64,000 bases of DNA from Linepithema humile (GCF_040581485.1 NC_090133.1:27120139-27184138); one strand, 5' to 3'; shown: positions 10,743-23,898, counted from the stretch's first letter. Notes: generated by a model from the sequence alone, not told the origin. Made by a program: numbers and translations.

Positions 10743-13700
10743 ATGTTTTTCATATTGCAATTGGTGTTAATGTTTTTATTAAATAAAACATACGCGTATA
10801 GCACGCAAAAAATCGAAAAAATATTGCTGCCGGCATGGAATCCGACAAGCGCAGAAAAAGTACGTGAGTTTTATTGTGTTGCATTATATATTCATTGCAC
10901 AACGTTTCAAGTATTATTCCAAAATTATTAAGCCTTTTATTTGTTGTTATTGAAATTGCAGATATCACTAACTCTGAAAGTTTTTGGAACACAAATTCAG
11001 TTAAACATGCATAGGAACGATCAGATAGTATCGTCCTTGTTTAAAGAATGGAAATATGACGCAAAAAAAATCACAAAACTATCACAATTAAACGCACCAG
11101 ATCTTTGCTATTATTTTCACAAAGATCATATCAGTACAGCGGTCATAAATTTTTGTCAAGAACATGGATGGGTCAGTAATAATATATAAAAAACAAATAG
11201 TTTTCACTTTCAATGTCAAATCCTCTTTGTTATAAATATAAGCATGAACACGCAAAAACATTAATGTATTTTTTTCGAAAGTAGAAAGGATTCGTTTTTC
11301 TGAAAGATGAAACCTTGGAAATAAGACCTTTGCGGCATGACTTTGTATCTTCGTTCTCAATCCACGATCTTTGCATTAAAAAAGAAATTAATATTTCATT
11401 TGGCAAACCTCACCTAATTAAAAGATCATTGCAATTATCTGCACATTCAAATTTTCGAAAATTTGATAATTTTAAAATAAATCCACGTCATAGACGAGAT
11501 ATGCGGAAAAAATTAACTATAAAATTAGCTGTTTTTTTCGACGCAGCCGCATATCAAACATTCATGCCTTTTCTGGACGAAGATGAAGAAAAGTTGCACA
11601 TGATGATATTAGCGTACGTGAATCGTATCCAAGCTGTGTTCCATCATCCGAGTTTGGGAGTTTCTATCGATATTTCGATAGTACATTTGGAAATTATGAG
11701 AAAACAACCGTCAAATTTTCAAATTTTTGACGATGATGAAAAACTATTGAATTCATTCTGCAATTACACGATAACTCTTAATCCTAAGGACAATGACCCA
11801 AATCACTGGGACATTGGTCTATATCTAACCGGAATAAATATTTATGAGATCCAAGAACGCTTAGTCCCATATACTATCGGAGGTGCAAGCAACGAAAATA
11901 GGGCGTGCAAAATGCTTCCAGCGTGTGTGGTAACAGAATTCGGTATTGCGGGTGCTCTATCTTCGGGTTTTTCATCGTCTCTTATCGCTGCTCATGAGAT
12001 CGGTCATGTGTAAGTTCATATTATGATTTTACGCATAATTAAGTATGAATAGTATAATTATAAGATTTTATAAAATTGTTTAATTTAAAAGCAAAGAGTA
12101 AAGAAATTTCTTTAAGAGATTTGTTCTTTTAATTGTTCAGTATGTTAATTGAAGACTTGACTCCACAAAGGTTTAAATACCAACTTCTTTTTCGGAAATA
12201 AACAAAAAACTTTAACTATTAAACAAATTACTAATTAACCCACATTTTTTGTACAGTTCATTTAGAAATTTAATGTTCTGCTAGCAATAAGTTGATTTTG
12301 ACTAAGACAACATTTTGAAAGTAAAATATTTATTTAAATAGTTGAAAAAGCAAAAGCGTTTAGGTGTCGCCATATATTACAGTTATAAGGCTATGAGTGC
12401 CACTTTGAAAGATGTGGTTTCGAGAACTATTATTGTACAACACAATAATCAACTAGCGTAATATTTAGTTGCAATCAACAGAGTTATTACAACAGTAATA
12501 TATTATTGCTACATTGTGACCAATATTACTAATTTAGCGTATTAAACTGCACATAAATTTGGTTATTTAAAGAAACCATAAGACATAAAACACAAGCAAT
12601 AACAAATAAAAAAAAATTAATTTTTATTCTATCGAGTTTTATAACTATTCATCAGAATCGTGTAATATTCATTAGCGATTTCCGATAAATAAAAGATTAT
12701 ATTTTTAAAATCCCTTAATTTTTTTTTATCTATAAAATTGTTTTGTTGAAGACCAAGAAACTGCATAAAAATAATTGCATAAATATTGAATAATAAACAT
12801 TTTTCTTTAAAACCTGCAAAAATATGTATGGTAAGTTAGTTCCATTCCATGCAATGATATTATTAGATCGCAGTAGAAGAATACTTATTCTAACTTCTTC
12901 CCAAAAATGAAAATTATTATGATATTTTTTAACTGGATTATTTCATGCTTCAAATCACTTAAATCCTACGGAAATGGCTTACTGACTTAAATCCACTGTC
13001 ATCTCGTGCATTATTTTTAAATTCACAAACTTGTTTAGACACTTGGACGTTATTGAAAAATGTCAGGCATGTCACACAGCTTCCTTTGATGGTATCAGCA
13101 AAAAATTTATTATTTGGCATTTAGACTCTTATGAATTTCAAGTCTTTATATTAATACATTTTAATTATTAATACATTTTAACATAAAAACAATTTGAATA
13201 AACATTGCAAAGTGAAGTATATTGTTAAAATTAATAATTAATTGTTTTAAAGCTTGGGAATGTCACACGATGAGAAGTATATTAGTCCATGTCATAAACT
13301 CAATTACATAATGTCATCTATGCACTTACATTTTGGCCAAATAACATGGTCCAATTGTAGTCGTAATATTGCTAGAGTACTCTTTTACACAAAACCATGT
13401 CTTCGAGATCATACGATAAATCTCATAGATGCCTATGACCATTCATATTATCACGATTTACCCGGAAGAGAATGGACCGCCAAAGAACAATGCGAAATTT
13501 ATTTTCGCGACAATGATGCGAACGTAGTCTCGTTGCTTGATATATGCAAATCTTTACAATGCGAATTATTTAACAAGAAAAAATCTTACTTTACGGGACC
13601 GGCGTTGGAAGGTGCGTTTCCACTTGCTGATCTCTCAAATACTTTATGGCTTAATTAATCTTATTTTTTAGGTACTTATTGCGCACTTGGAAAGGAATGT

Positions 13701-14252
13701 CGCGGCGGAGAATGCGTGACCATTATCGAGCCGCCATACAATTTTAAGTTTTGTCAAAAAGATAACTGGAGTGAATGGAAAGAAGGCACCTGTCAAAGTC
13801 GTTGCTTGGAGAAATCCAAAGGAGTAAAAATCAAACGACGTTTTTGCAAACAAGAGAATCTGTGGACGTCGAATTGCGGAGGGCCATATTACGACGTGGT
13901 TCTCTGCAATGACTCGATGCTTTGCATTGAAAATCGCATGACAATCTCCCAGTTTACTGCCTTGAAATGTAATCAATTCATCAGTATTGTAAAGCGTACA
14001 CACAATACAGAATGGATAGTCAAACTGGAAAGTGGGCCAGGAGTTCAGGTCCTTCATAATGTCGCGGAACCGTGGCAGGCCTGTACTATACACTGCCGCA
14101 AAAAAAATTCATCAACTCTCTACGCACCACGCTCGGAAATGATCACCTTTAATGTGGACCCATACTTTCCAGATGGAACGTGGTGTCACAATAAAGATGG
14201 CCAGGATTATTACTGCCGCCAACATTATTGTCTACCGCCAAGCTACTCTTAA
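10743..14252 (+). CDS. ADAMTS-like secreted zinc metalloprotease, unit 1
   Basis: Exons 10743-10859, 10962-11171, 11285-12009, 13253-13611 and 13672-14252 give 663 aa. Residues 1-18 are a signal peptide ending TYA. Residues 40-140 or so are the propeptide, with CYYFHKDHIS and a conserved INFC. A basic stretch before residue 150 fits removal by a furin-like enzyme. The catalytic domain carries HEIGHVLGMSHD (346-357), with intron 3 splitting the Val codon, and a Met-turn at YIMSS. The disintegrin-like region ends in GKECRGGECV, followed by TSP1 with WSEW (503-506) and a cysteine-rich domain ending WCHNKDGQDYYCRQHYC. This is the ADAMTS order without a spacer; the family cleaves matrix or secreted proteins. 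A candidate AATAAA lies at 14422. Substrate and tissue are unknown. Confidence 0.9.
12151..13148. mobile_element. 1-kb insertion in intron 3 of unit 1
   Basis: Units 3-11 have a roughly 200-270-bp intron 3, but here it is 1243 bp. The extra DNA begins GAAGACTTGA after TATGTTAATT and ends TCAAGTCTTTA, so it has short inverted ends. The inside is AT-rich without an intact frame. On the minus strand one piece reads FWEEVRISILLLRSNN, possibly transposase debris. It is probably a non-autonomous DNA element. Confidence 0.55.
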
Positions 14253-15143
14253 GAATTATCCTCTGGATGTTATTGATGTGCGTGAACGAGGATCGAGAAA
14301 GGAGAGAATGCTGAAACACGCATAAATCAGTTTAAAATAGTTGATCGATTCGTTTGGTACCGAATAATCGAACAATCAGTCGTTGTTAACATCTATTTTA
14401 CGTATCATCCATACTTTATTTAATAAAGACAAATGGATTAAGAATTACGTTGAATTATCAGCACGTAATTTGTTAATTCCGTTGAGTAGCAATAATAAAA
14501 ATTTAACAAAAAAAAATAATAATAATAGGTTATAATTAACATGTTTGCAAAACGAATAAATTAATTGCTAAATAAAGTAGAAGTATTTTTATTACGTACA
14601 AGACAATGTGAAAAAAAAAAGTAAACGAGAACGAAACGTCACTCACTATGTTGTGTATTTTAAGTCTGCCAATGTTTTAGTAATATTTACATAAAAATAA
14701 TTTACAAGCAAACAAAATATAAAAAACGATGTTTTATAAATAAAAAAGTATACAAAATTATTTGGAAATAGTTATTTAAATATTGATTTAATGAGCTCGT
14801 TAATCAAATGCGGCACGACGTCAAAAACGAATAAAATTGGTAGATATTTTCTAACTCAGTTAGTCAGTAAATCAGTGATTAGTTGCATTTTCTTTCTATA
14901 ACATGTTTGTTATTTATAAGATTAAATTGCACCCGCAATGCTTTAGTCACTCTAAATTTATCATAAATTGAAATTTGTTTAACGTTTGTGAATAATGTTT
15001 TATATTCTACATATAGATTATAATTTGACGTTTTCAAAATTCTACCTTTATCGCAAATATTATATATGAAATATACAATTTCCGAACCGAAAAAAGTATA
15101 CTCGTATGTGCGTGCGCGCGCGTGTGTTTTTTTGTTTGGCTGC

Positions 15144-15180
15144 TTGTGTGTGTGTGTGTGTGTGTTTGTGTGCGTGCGTG
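15144..15180. repeat. (TG)n microsatellite upstream of unit 2
   Basis: A TG run with a few interruptions, preceded by GTGCGCGCGCGTGTG. It occupies the position where units 1, 4, 6 and 8-11 carry the TIR element. Unit 3 has a similar run at 19761-19791. Confidence 0.85.
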
Positions 15181-15387
15181 TCGCAAAGAAACATATACAC
15201 AATAAGTGTCACACAACACGAGTGATATTCCTAAACCCAGATGTCAGTATGTGTTCTATACGCGATCAGAAGATACAACGAACGTGAGAGTAGTATAACA
15301 TACGTATGTAATAAGTAATTTGATATATAAAAAAACGTTAGTAAAACGTTTTCAATTACTTCAAAATTAAGAAACGCGAGAAAAGAC

Positions 15388-18300
15388 ATGTCTTTCATAT
15401 TGCAATTGGTGTTAATATTTTTATTAAATAAAACGTACGCGTATAGCACGCAAAAAATCGAAAGAATATTGCTGCCGGCATGGAATCCGACAAGCGCAGA
15501 AGAAGTACGTGAGTTTTATTGTGTTGCATTATATATTCATTCCTCAACGTTTCAAGAATTATTCCAGAATTATTAAGCCTTTTATTCGTTGTTATTGAAA
15601 TTGCAGATATCACTAACTCTGAAAGTTTTTGGAACACAAATTCAGTTAAACATGCATAGGAACGATCAGATAGTATCGTCCTTGTTTAAAGAATGGAAAT
15701 ATGACGCAAAAAAAATCACAGGACTATCACAATTAAACGCACCAGATCTTTGCTATTATTTTCACAAAGATCATATCAGTACAGCGGTCATAAATTTTTG
15801 TCAAGAACATGGATGGGTCAGTAATACTATATAAAAAACAAATAGTTTTTACTTTCAATGTCAAATCCTCTTTGTTATAAATATAAGCATGAACACGCAA
15901 AAACATTAATGTATTTTTTTCGAAAGTAGGAAGGATTTGTTTTTCTGAAAGATGAAATTTTGGAAATTAGACCTTTGCGGCATTACTTTGCGTCTTCGTC
16001 CTCAATTTACGATCTTTGCGTTAAAGAAGAAATTAATATTTCATTTAGCAAACCTTACCTAATTGAAAAATCATTGCAATTATCTGCTGATTCAAATTTT
16101 CGTAAATTTGATCATTTTAAACTAAAGCGACGTTTTGTACGAGATACGTTAAAAAAATTAACTATAAAATTAGCTGTTTTTTTCGACGCAGCCGCATATC
16201 ATACGTTCATGCCTTTTCTGGACAAAGATGAAGAAAAGTTGCACATGATGATATTAGCGTACGTGAATCGTATCCAAGCTGTGTTCCATCATCCGAGTTT
16301 GGGAGCTTCTATCGATATTTCGTTGGTACATTTGGATATCATGAGAAAACAACCGTCAAATTTGCCAGTTTCTGACGATGATGAAAAACTATTGAATTCA
16401 TTCTGCAATTACACGATAACTCTTAATCCTAAGGACAATGACCCAAATCACTGGGACATTGGTCTATATCTAACCGGAATGAATATTTATAAGACCAAAC
16501 GAGGCAAAGTCCCATATAGTACCGGAGGTACAAGCAACATAAATAGTGCGTGCACAATGTTTCCATCGTGTGTGGTAACAGAATTCGGTAGTGCGGGTGC
16601 TCTATCTTCGGGTTTTTCATCGTCTCTCATCGCTGCTCATGAGATCGGTCATGTGTAAGTTCATATATAATGATTTTACGCATAATTAAGTATGAATAGT
16701 ATAATTATAAGATTTTATAAAATTGTTTAATTTAAAAGCAAAGAGTAAAGAAATTTTTTAAAGAGATTTGTTTTTTTAATTGTTCAGTATGTTAATTGAA
16801 GACTTGACTCCACAAGGGTTTAAATATCAACTTCTTTTTCGGAAATAAACAAAAAACTTTAACTATTAAAACAACTATTAAAAAAATTATTAATTAATCC
16901 ACATTTTTTGTTCAATTCAATTAGAAATTTAATGATCTGCTAGCAGTAAGTTGATTTTCTCTAAGACAGCATTTTGAGAGCGAAATATTTATTTAAACAG
17001 TTGAAAAAGCAGAAGCGTTTAGGTATCGCCATATATTACAGTTATAAGCTATCAGTGCCACTTTGAAAGATTTCGTTTCGAGATCTATTATTGTACAACA
17101 CAATAATCAACTAGCGTAATATATAGTTGCAATCAACAGAATTATTCCAACATTCTTATTTTATTGCCACATTGTGACTATTATTACTAATTTAGCGTAT
17201 TAAGCTGCACATAAATTTGGTTATTTAAAGAAATCATAAGACATAAAACACAAGCAATAACAGACAGAAAAAAATTAATTTTTATTTTATCGAGTTTTAT
17301 AACTATTCATCAGAGTCGTGTAATATTCTTTAGCGGTTTCTGATGAATAAGGGATCATATTTTTGAAGCCCCTTAATTTTTCTTTATTTATAAGATTGTT
17401 TCGTTGGAGACCAAGAAACTGCATAAAAATAATTGCATAAATATTGAATAATAAACATTTTTCTTTAAAACCTGCAAAAATATGTAAATTAGTTCCATTC
17501 CATGCAATGATATTATTAGATCGCAGTAGAAGAATACTTATTTTAACTTTTTCCCAAAAATGAAAATCATTATGACATCTTTTAACTGGATCATTTCATG
17601 CTTCAAATCACTTAAATCCTACGGAAATGGCTTACTGACTTAAATTCATTGTCATCTCATGCATTATTTTTAAACTCACAAACTTGTTTAGACACTTGGA
17701 CGCTATTGAAAAATGTCAGGCATGTCACACAGCTTCTTTTGATGGTATCAGCAAAAAATTTATTATTTGGCACTTAGACTCTTATGATTTTCAAGTCTTT
17801 AATATTAATACATTTTAACATAAAAATAATTTGAATAAACATTGCAAAGTAAAGTATATTGTTAAAATTAATAATTAATTGTTTTAAAGCTTGGGAATGT
17901 TAGACGATGAGGCGCTTAAATCGTGTCATAAACTCGATTACATAATGTCATCTATACAGTTACATTTTGGCCAAATAACATGGTCCAAGTGTAGTCAGAA
18001 TCTTGCTAGAGTACTTTGGTACCTAAAACCATGTCTTCGAAGTCGTACGATAAATATCAAAGATGCCTATGACCATTCATATTATCACGATTTACCTGGA
18101 AGAGAATGGAACGCCAAAGCACAATGCGAAATATATTTTCGCGACAAAGATGCAAACGTAGTCACATTGCTCGATATATGCAAAACCTTACAATGTGAAA
18201 CGCCTCATAAAAAAGGCTTTTACGTAACGGGACCGGCGTTGGAAGGTGCGTTTTCACTTTCTGATCTCACAAATAGTTTATGGCTTAATTAATCTTATTT

Positions 18301-18887
18301 TTTTAGGCACTTATTGCGCACCTGGGATGGAATGTAGCGGCGGGCAATGCGTCCCCGTTATCGAACCACCATACATTTTCAAGTATTGTAAAGATGATAA
18401 CTGGAGTGAATGGAAAGGAGACACCTGCCAAAGTGGTTGCTTCGAGAAATCTAAAGGGGTAAAAATCAAACGACGTTCTTGCAAACATGAAAATCTGTGG
18501 ACGTCGAATTGCGGAGGGCCATATTACGACGTGATTCTCTGCAATGACTCGATGCTTTGCAATGAAAGTCGCATGACAATCTCCGAGTATACTGCCGTGA
18601 AATGTAATCAATTCATCAGTATTGTAAAGCGTACAAACAGTACGAAATGGATAGTCGAACTGGAAAGTGGGCCAGGAGTTCAGGTCCTTCATAATGTCGC
18701 GGAACCGTGGAAGGCCTGTTCTATACACTGCCGCAAAAAAAATTCATCAATTTTTTTCACACCACGCTACAAAATGCTCGGCTTTAATATGGACCCATAC
18801 TTTCCGGATGGAACGTGGTGTCACAATGAAGATGGGCAGGATTATTACTGCCGCCAACATTATTGTCTACCGCCAAGTTACTCTTAA
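15388..18887 (+). CDS. ADAMTS-like metalloprotease with altered zinc site, unit 2
   Basis: Exons 15388-15504, 15607-15816, 15930-16654, 17890-18245 and 18307-18887 give 662 aa. This is the closest relative of unit 1, sharing a near-identical prepropeptide, intron positions and the 1-kb intron-3 insertion. The notable change is in the zinc site: exon 3 ends in HEIGH as usual, but exon 4 continues LGMLDD, so the third ligand His is Asp and one residue is missing downstream (EALKSCHK). Some metzincin-like enzymes use Asp as third ligand, so lost, altered or retained activity are all possible. TSP1 (WSEW at 502-505) and the Cys-rich tail are intact. AATAAA lies at 19057. Confidence 0.88.
16798..17801. 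mobile_element. 1-kb insertion in intron 3 of unit 2
   Basis: This is the same element, at the same position and in the same orientation as in unit 1 (GAAGACTTGA to TCAAGTCTTTA). It differs by scattered substitutions and small indels, so it was present before units 1 and 2 separated. Confidence 0.55.
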
Positions 18888-19760
18888 GGATTATTCTCTG
18901 GATGTTATTGATGTGCGTGAACGAGAATCGAGAAAAGAGAGAATGTTGAAACACGCGTAAATCAGTTTAAAATAATTGATCGATTCGTTTGGTACCGAAT
19001 AATCGAACAATCTGTCTTTGTTTACATCTGTTTCGCGTATCATCCGTACCTTCTTTAATAAAGACAAATGGATTAAGAGGTACGTTGAATTATTAGCTCC
19101 TACAACAAATTCCGTTGAGTAGCAATAATAAAAACTTAAAAAAAAAACAAAAAAAATAATAGGTCATAATTAACATGTTTGCAAATCGAATAAATTAGTT
19201 GCTAAATAAAGTAGAGGTTTTATACAAAACAATGTGAAAGAAAGTGAACGAGAACGAAACGTCACTCACTATGTTGTGTATTTTAATAGTTTACCAATGT
19301 TGTAGTAATATTTATATAGAAATAATTTACAAACGAATAAAATATAGAAAACGATATTTTATAAATAAAAAAGTATTCAAAATTATTTAGTAGGAGGATA
19401 GTTATTTAAATATTGATTTAATGAGCTCGTTGATCAAATGCGGCACGACATCAAAAACGGATAAAATTGAAGGTATTTTCTAACTCAGTTAATCAGTAAA
19501 ACAGTGATCAGTAGCTTTTTCTTTCTATAACATGTTTATTATTTATAAGATTAAATTGCACCCGCAATGTTATGCTTTAGTCACTCTAAATTTATCATAA
19601 ATTAAAATTTGTTTAACGTTTGTTAAATAATGTTTTATATTCATGTTTCATATTCTACATGTAGATATTAATTTGAACTTTTTAAAATTCTACCTTAATC
19701 GCAAATATTATATATGAAATATACAATTATCGACCCGAAAAGAGAAATACATATATATGG

Positions 19761-19791
19761 TGTGTATGTATGTGTGTGTGTGTGTGTGTGT
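19761..19791. repeat. (TG)n microsatellite upstream of unit 3
   Basis: TGTGTATGTA followed by a pure TG run, at the position equivalent to the microsatellite before unit 2. Confidence 0.85.
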
Positions 19792-19994
19792 AGTAAAGAG
19801 GACATATACACAATAAGTATCACGACACGAATGATGTTCCTAAACCTAAATGCCAGTTTGTGTTCCACACTCGATCAGAAGATACAACAAACATGTGACT
19901 AATATAACGTATGTATTATATATCATAAGTAAATTGTTTTTTAAAAGACATTAAATATTTAAAGCACTTAAAATAGAGAACTGCAAAAATCAAC

Positions 19995-22460
19995 ATGTTC
20001 TTTATATATAAATTGGTGTTAATAATTTCATTAAATGAAGCGTACGCGTATATCACACAAGAAATGGAAACAATATTGCTGCCAGCATTGAATTTGAGAA
20101 GCACAGAGAAAGTACGTTAGTTCTACAGCTTCACTCATTGTACAATATCTGAAATATTCGATAATTGTCATATCTTTTATTTATTTTCATCCAATTTTCA
20201 GATACCATTAACTTTTAAAGTCTTTGGAAAACAGATTCAGTTAAACCTGCGTAGAGATGACCAAATAGTATCTACATTTCATGTATGGAAACATGACGCA
20301 ACAGGCATCACAAAAAAATTGTCGGAATTAAATGCATCGGATCCTTGCTATTATTTTCACATTGATCATATCAGCACTGCGGCCATAAACTTTTGTCAGG
20401 AACATGGTTGGGTCAGTAGTATCATATAAAAAATAACTAATTCTTACGTTTAATCGCAGTTTCGCATTGTTTTAAATATAAACGTGTCACGCAGGATCAT
20501 TAATGTATAATTTTCGAAAGTAGGAAGGATTCGTTTTTCTGAAAGACGACACATTGGAAATTAGACCATTGCAAAATGACTTTGCGTTTTTGTCATCAAT
20601 GGACGATCTTTGCATTAAAGAAGAGATTAATACTTCACTCGGCAAACCACACCTAATTAAAAGATCTTTGCAATTATTTGGTGACACGAGTTTTCATATT
20701 TCGGATAATTTTAAACTGAAGCGACGTCATGTAACAAATACACAAAAAAAAATAATTATAGAACTGGCTGTTTTCTTAGACGAAGCCGCATATCGTACGT
20801 TCATGCCTTTTCTGGATGAAGAAATGTTGCGCATGATGATATTAGCATATGTGAATCGTATCCAAGCTCTGTACCATCATCCTAGTTTGGGTATTTCCAT
20901 CGATATTTCGTTGGTATATTTGGAAATTATGGAAGAACAACCATTAAATTTACCAGTTTTTGGCGGCGACGCTAAGAAATTGCTAGATTCGTTTTGCAAG
21001 TACGCTGAAAGTGTCAACCCTCCGGACGACAAAAATGCGAATCATTGGGACGTTAGTCTTTATCTAACCGGTATAAACATTTCTTTGGGGAATATTAATG
21101 TCATAGGAAGAGGCAAAACCGATGTGTGCAATCTAACTAAGTCGTGCGCGATAGTAGAATTCGGTATTGCAAGTGAAATAACATCGGGTTTTACATCAAC
21201 TCTCGTTGCTGCTCATGAGATCGGCCATATGTAAGTTAATATACAACAGATTTTCGTACAAATTTAGTATAAATAGAATGTTTTAAAAAAATTTATTCAA
21301 TTGTATAATTTAAAAACAAAAAGTAAAGATACTTTTTGAGAGATTTGTTCTTTTAAATGTTCAGTATTAATTATTAATATATTTTAATGTAAAAGTATTT
21401 AAGAATAAATAATACAAAGTAGAGTATATTGTTAAAATTAATAATTTACTTTGTTTAAAGTTTAGGACTAAAACACGATACAATACCGTGCGGTATATAC
21501 GAATACATAATGTCACCTGCCAAGCTGTATCAAGGACAAATAACATGGTCCGAGTGCAGCCGTGATGTAGCTGAAAATCTTTGGCATAGAAAACAGTGCC
21601 TTCGAGATTACACATCGTCGGGAAATTTCGAAAATGCATTGAACCATTCGCGTTATCACGACTTACCCGGAAGACAATGGACCGCCAAGGCACAATGCGA
21701 AATATTTTTTCGCGACGAAGATGCGAACGTAGCCTCATTGCTCGATATATGTAAAACCCTACAATGTGAAACGCCTCACAAGAAAGAGTATTACCTCACC
21801 GGACCGGCGTTGGAAGGTGCGTTTCAACCTGCTGATATCTCAAATAGTTTATAACATAATTAATCTCATTTTTTAGGAACTCATTGCGCTCCCGGGAAGG
21901 AATGTCGCGGCGGAGAATGCGTCCCCGTTATCGAACCACCATATATTTTTAAAGATTGTGGAAAGGATCAGTGGAGTAAATGGAAAGAAGGCATCTGTCA
22001 CAGTAGTTGCTTGGAGAAATCTAAAGGCGTAAGAGTCAGACGACGATCTTGCAAACATAGAAGTCGCAGAACGGCGAACTGCAAAGGGCCATATTACGAT
22101 GTGGTCCTGTGCGATGATTCTTTACTTTGTACTGAGAAACGCAAGAGGATCGACTCATTTACTACAACAAAATGCACGCAATTTAGCTTTGAAGCAAAAT
22201 TTTACAATTTGACATTTGAACTAGAAAGGGAGCGGGGATTGCAGCTTCTTTATAATGCCGAGGAGCCGTGGATAGCCTGTACTATATACTGCCGACTCAA
22301 AAATACATCTACTACTAAAAAAATGCACTACGCACCACGCTTGGAAATGCTTGGCTTTGATGTGGATCCATACTTTCCAGATGGGACGTGGTGTCACAAT
22401 AAAGATGGCCAGGATTATTACTGTCGCCAACATTATTGTCTGCCGGAAAAATATTCTTAA
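19995..22460 (+). CDS. ADAMTS-like secreted zinc metalloprotease, unit 3
   Basis: Exons 19995-20111, 20202-20411, 20524-21230, 21461-21816 and 21877-22460 give 657 aa. Exon 1 (signal peptide MFFIYKLVLI..., then LLPALNLRSTEK) matches unit 4 rather than units 1-2. The zinc site is HEIGHILGLKHD (from residue 340); Ile arises because exon 3 ends CAT AT and exon 4 begins with T. The Met-turn YIMSP and disintegrin-like region are present, and TSP1 starts WSKW (496). The Cys-rich domain (KCTQFSF... to CRQHYCLPEKYS) is of the same type as in unit 5. Intron 3 is 230 bp, without the 1-kb insertion. Confidence 0.9.
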
Positions 22461-22504
22461 GAAGTTTTGTGAGATTATCGACATGTCAACAAAAATCGAC
22501 GAAA

Positions 22505-22779
22505 AGGATAATAATATGCACTTGACGTTTGACCCAGAAATGGAACCAGGATGGCAGGCCGCTCATGATGTCGGGAAACCGTGGAAGGCTTGTACTATAC
22601 ACTGCCGACGAAAAAGTTCATCTACTTTCTACGCACTACGCATAGAAATGCTCAGCCTCGGTATCGATCCATACTTTCCAGATAAAACTTGGTGTCACAA
22701 AGAAGATGGCCAAAATTTTTAGTGTCATCAACATTATTGTCATCAACATTATCTGCCGGAAAGCTACAGTTATTATTAA
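22505..22779 (+). pseudogene. Orphan exon-5 fragment downstream of unit 3
   Basis: Immediately after unit 3 comes a second, partial Cys-rich coding stretch resembling unit 6 (WQAAHDV, KPWKACTIHC, DPYFPD, WCHKEDGQNF). Its frame is broken by TAG where other copies have a Tyr codon after QNF, and TGTCATCAACATTAT is tandemly duplicated just after it. There is no upstream exon or clear acceptor. It is best read as a crossover relic that brought a unit-6-like 3' end behind unit 3. Confidence 0.85.
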
Positions 22780-22847
22780 GAAATCATCGACGTCTGTGTA
22801 CCGGTATCTATGAAAAAAAAATTTCGAAACGCGCGTAAATCAGTTTA

Positions 22848-23006
22848 GGCCGGTATTCATAATCCGTTCTTATATTCAAGATCAATTTAAGTAGGGACTT
22901 ATATTCGCTCTCTTTGTCAGACACAATCTGTATGTGACGAAGAGAGCGAATATAAGTCCGCACTTAAGACGATCTTGAATAAAAGAACGGATTATGAATA
23001 CCGCCC
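22848..23006. mobile_element. PIF/Harbinger-like MITE, near-perfect palindrome
   Basis: A 159-bp hairpin element starting GGCCGGTATTCATAATCC and ending with the complement of GGGCGGTATTCATAATCC, flanked by TTA on both sides (22845-22847 and 23007-23009). The arms pair almost throughout, up to a short loop near 22918-22935. TTA target duplications and GG(G/C)C ends fit the PIF/Harbinger superfamily. Only this array unit carries it, so it inserted after the unit arose. It has no coding capacity. Confidence 0.8.
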
Positions 23007-23795
23007 TTAGAATAGTTGTTCAATTCGTTTGGTACCGAGTAATCGATTGATCATTGTTAACATATGTTTTTTGTATCATTCATACCTTGCTTAAGAAAAA
23101 CAAATAGACGAAGAATTACGTCAAATTAACAGCGTCTAAAACGAATTCCGTCAATTAGCATTATTATTATTAAAAACGTAAAAAAAAAATAATAATAAGT
23201 AATAATTAACATGTCAGCAAAAAGTGAAAATAAATAGTTAAATACAAAAGAGTACTTTATTCCGTACGAGACAATGTATCGAAAGAAGGTGAACAAGAAG
23301 GGTAATATCCCTCACTATGTTGTATATTTTAATAATCTACCAATGTTTTATTAATATAAAAACAATTACATAAAAACAATTAAACGAAAAAATAAAGAAA
23401 ATTGTATTACCTATTTAAAAAATATTCAAAATTATTTAGAAAAAATAGTTATTTATTTATTGAACTCATGAGTTCCGTAACCGAATACGATACGTCAAAA
23501 TCGAAAAAACTTCAATATATTTTCTTAGTGAATCAGCACATTAAAATTACTTGTATTTTCCTTATATATTATATTTAATATTTATAATGCTAAACTGCGT
23601 CAACAATGTTATGTTCTAGTAATTCTGAAATTGTCATTAATTAAAATTTTTCCACTTTTGTGAGTAATGTTTGCGAATAGTGTTACATATTTCACACATA
23701 AATCATAATTTGGATTTAATAAAATTCCACTGTTTGTAAATATTATATTCAATGAAATATACAATTCAGAACCAAAAAGAAAAATACATATTTAA

Positions 23796-23898
23796 AGAAT
23801 GTCCTAATAAAATGTATATACATTTTACCAACATATATTATAACAAAATAGACAAACATTAATTTGCTAAGTATGTATACATTTCATTGGGACATTCT
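23796..23898. mobile_element. TIR element upstream of unit 4
   Basis: AGAATGTCCTAATAAAATGT pairs with the complement of the right end ATTTCATTGGGACATTCT across about 103 bp. It shares the inner words ATGTATATACATTTT and GTATGTATACAT with the copies before units 1 and 6. Confidence 0.6.

Noticed and set aside
13668..14093. 141-codon minus-strand open frame opposite exon 5 of unit 1 (similar ones in units 2, 4 and 7)
   Set aside because: It is a shadow of the real exon: it recurs only because the exon is duplicated, lacks domain features and varies in length between copies.
22505..22779. A twelfth gene or alternative last exon
   Set aside because: No acceptor, no upstream exons, an internal stop and a tandem duplication; treated as a relic.
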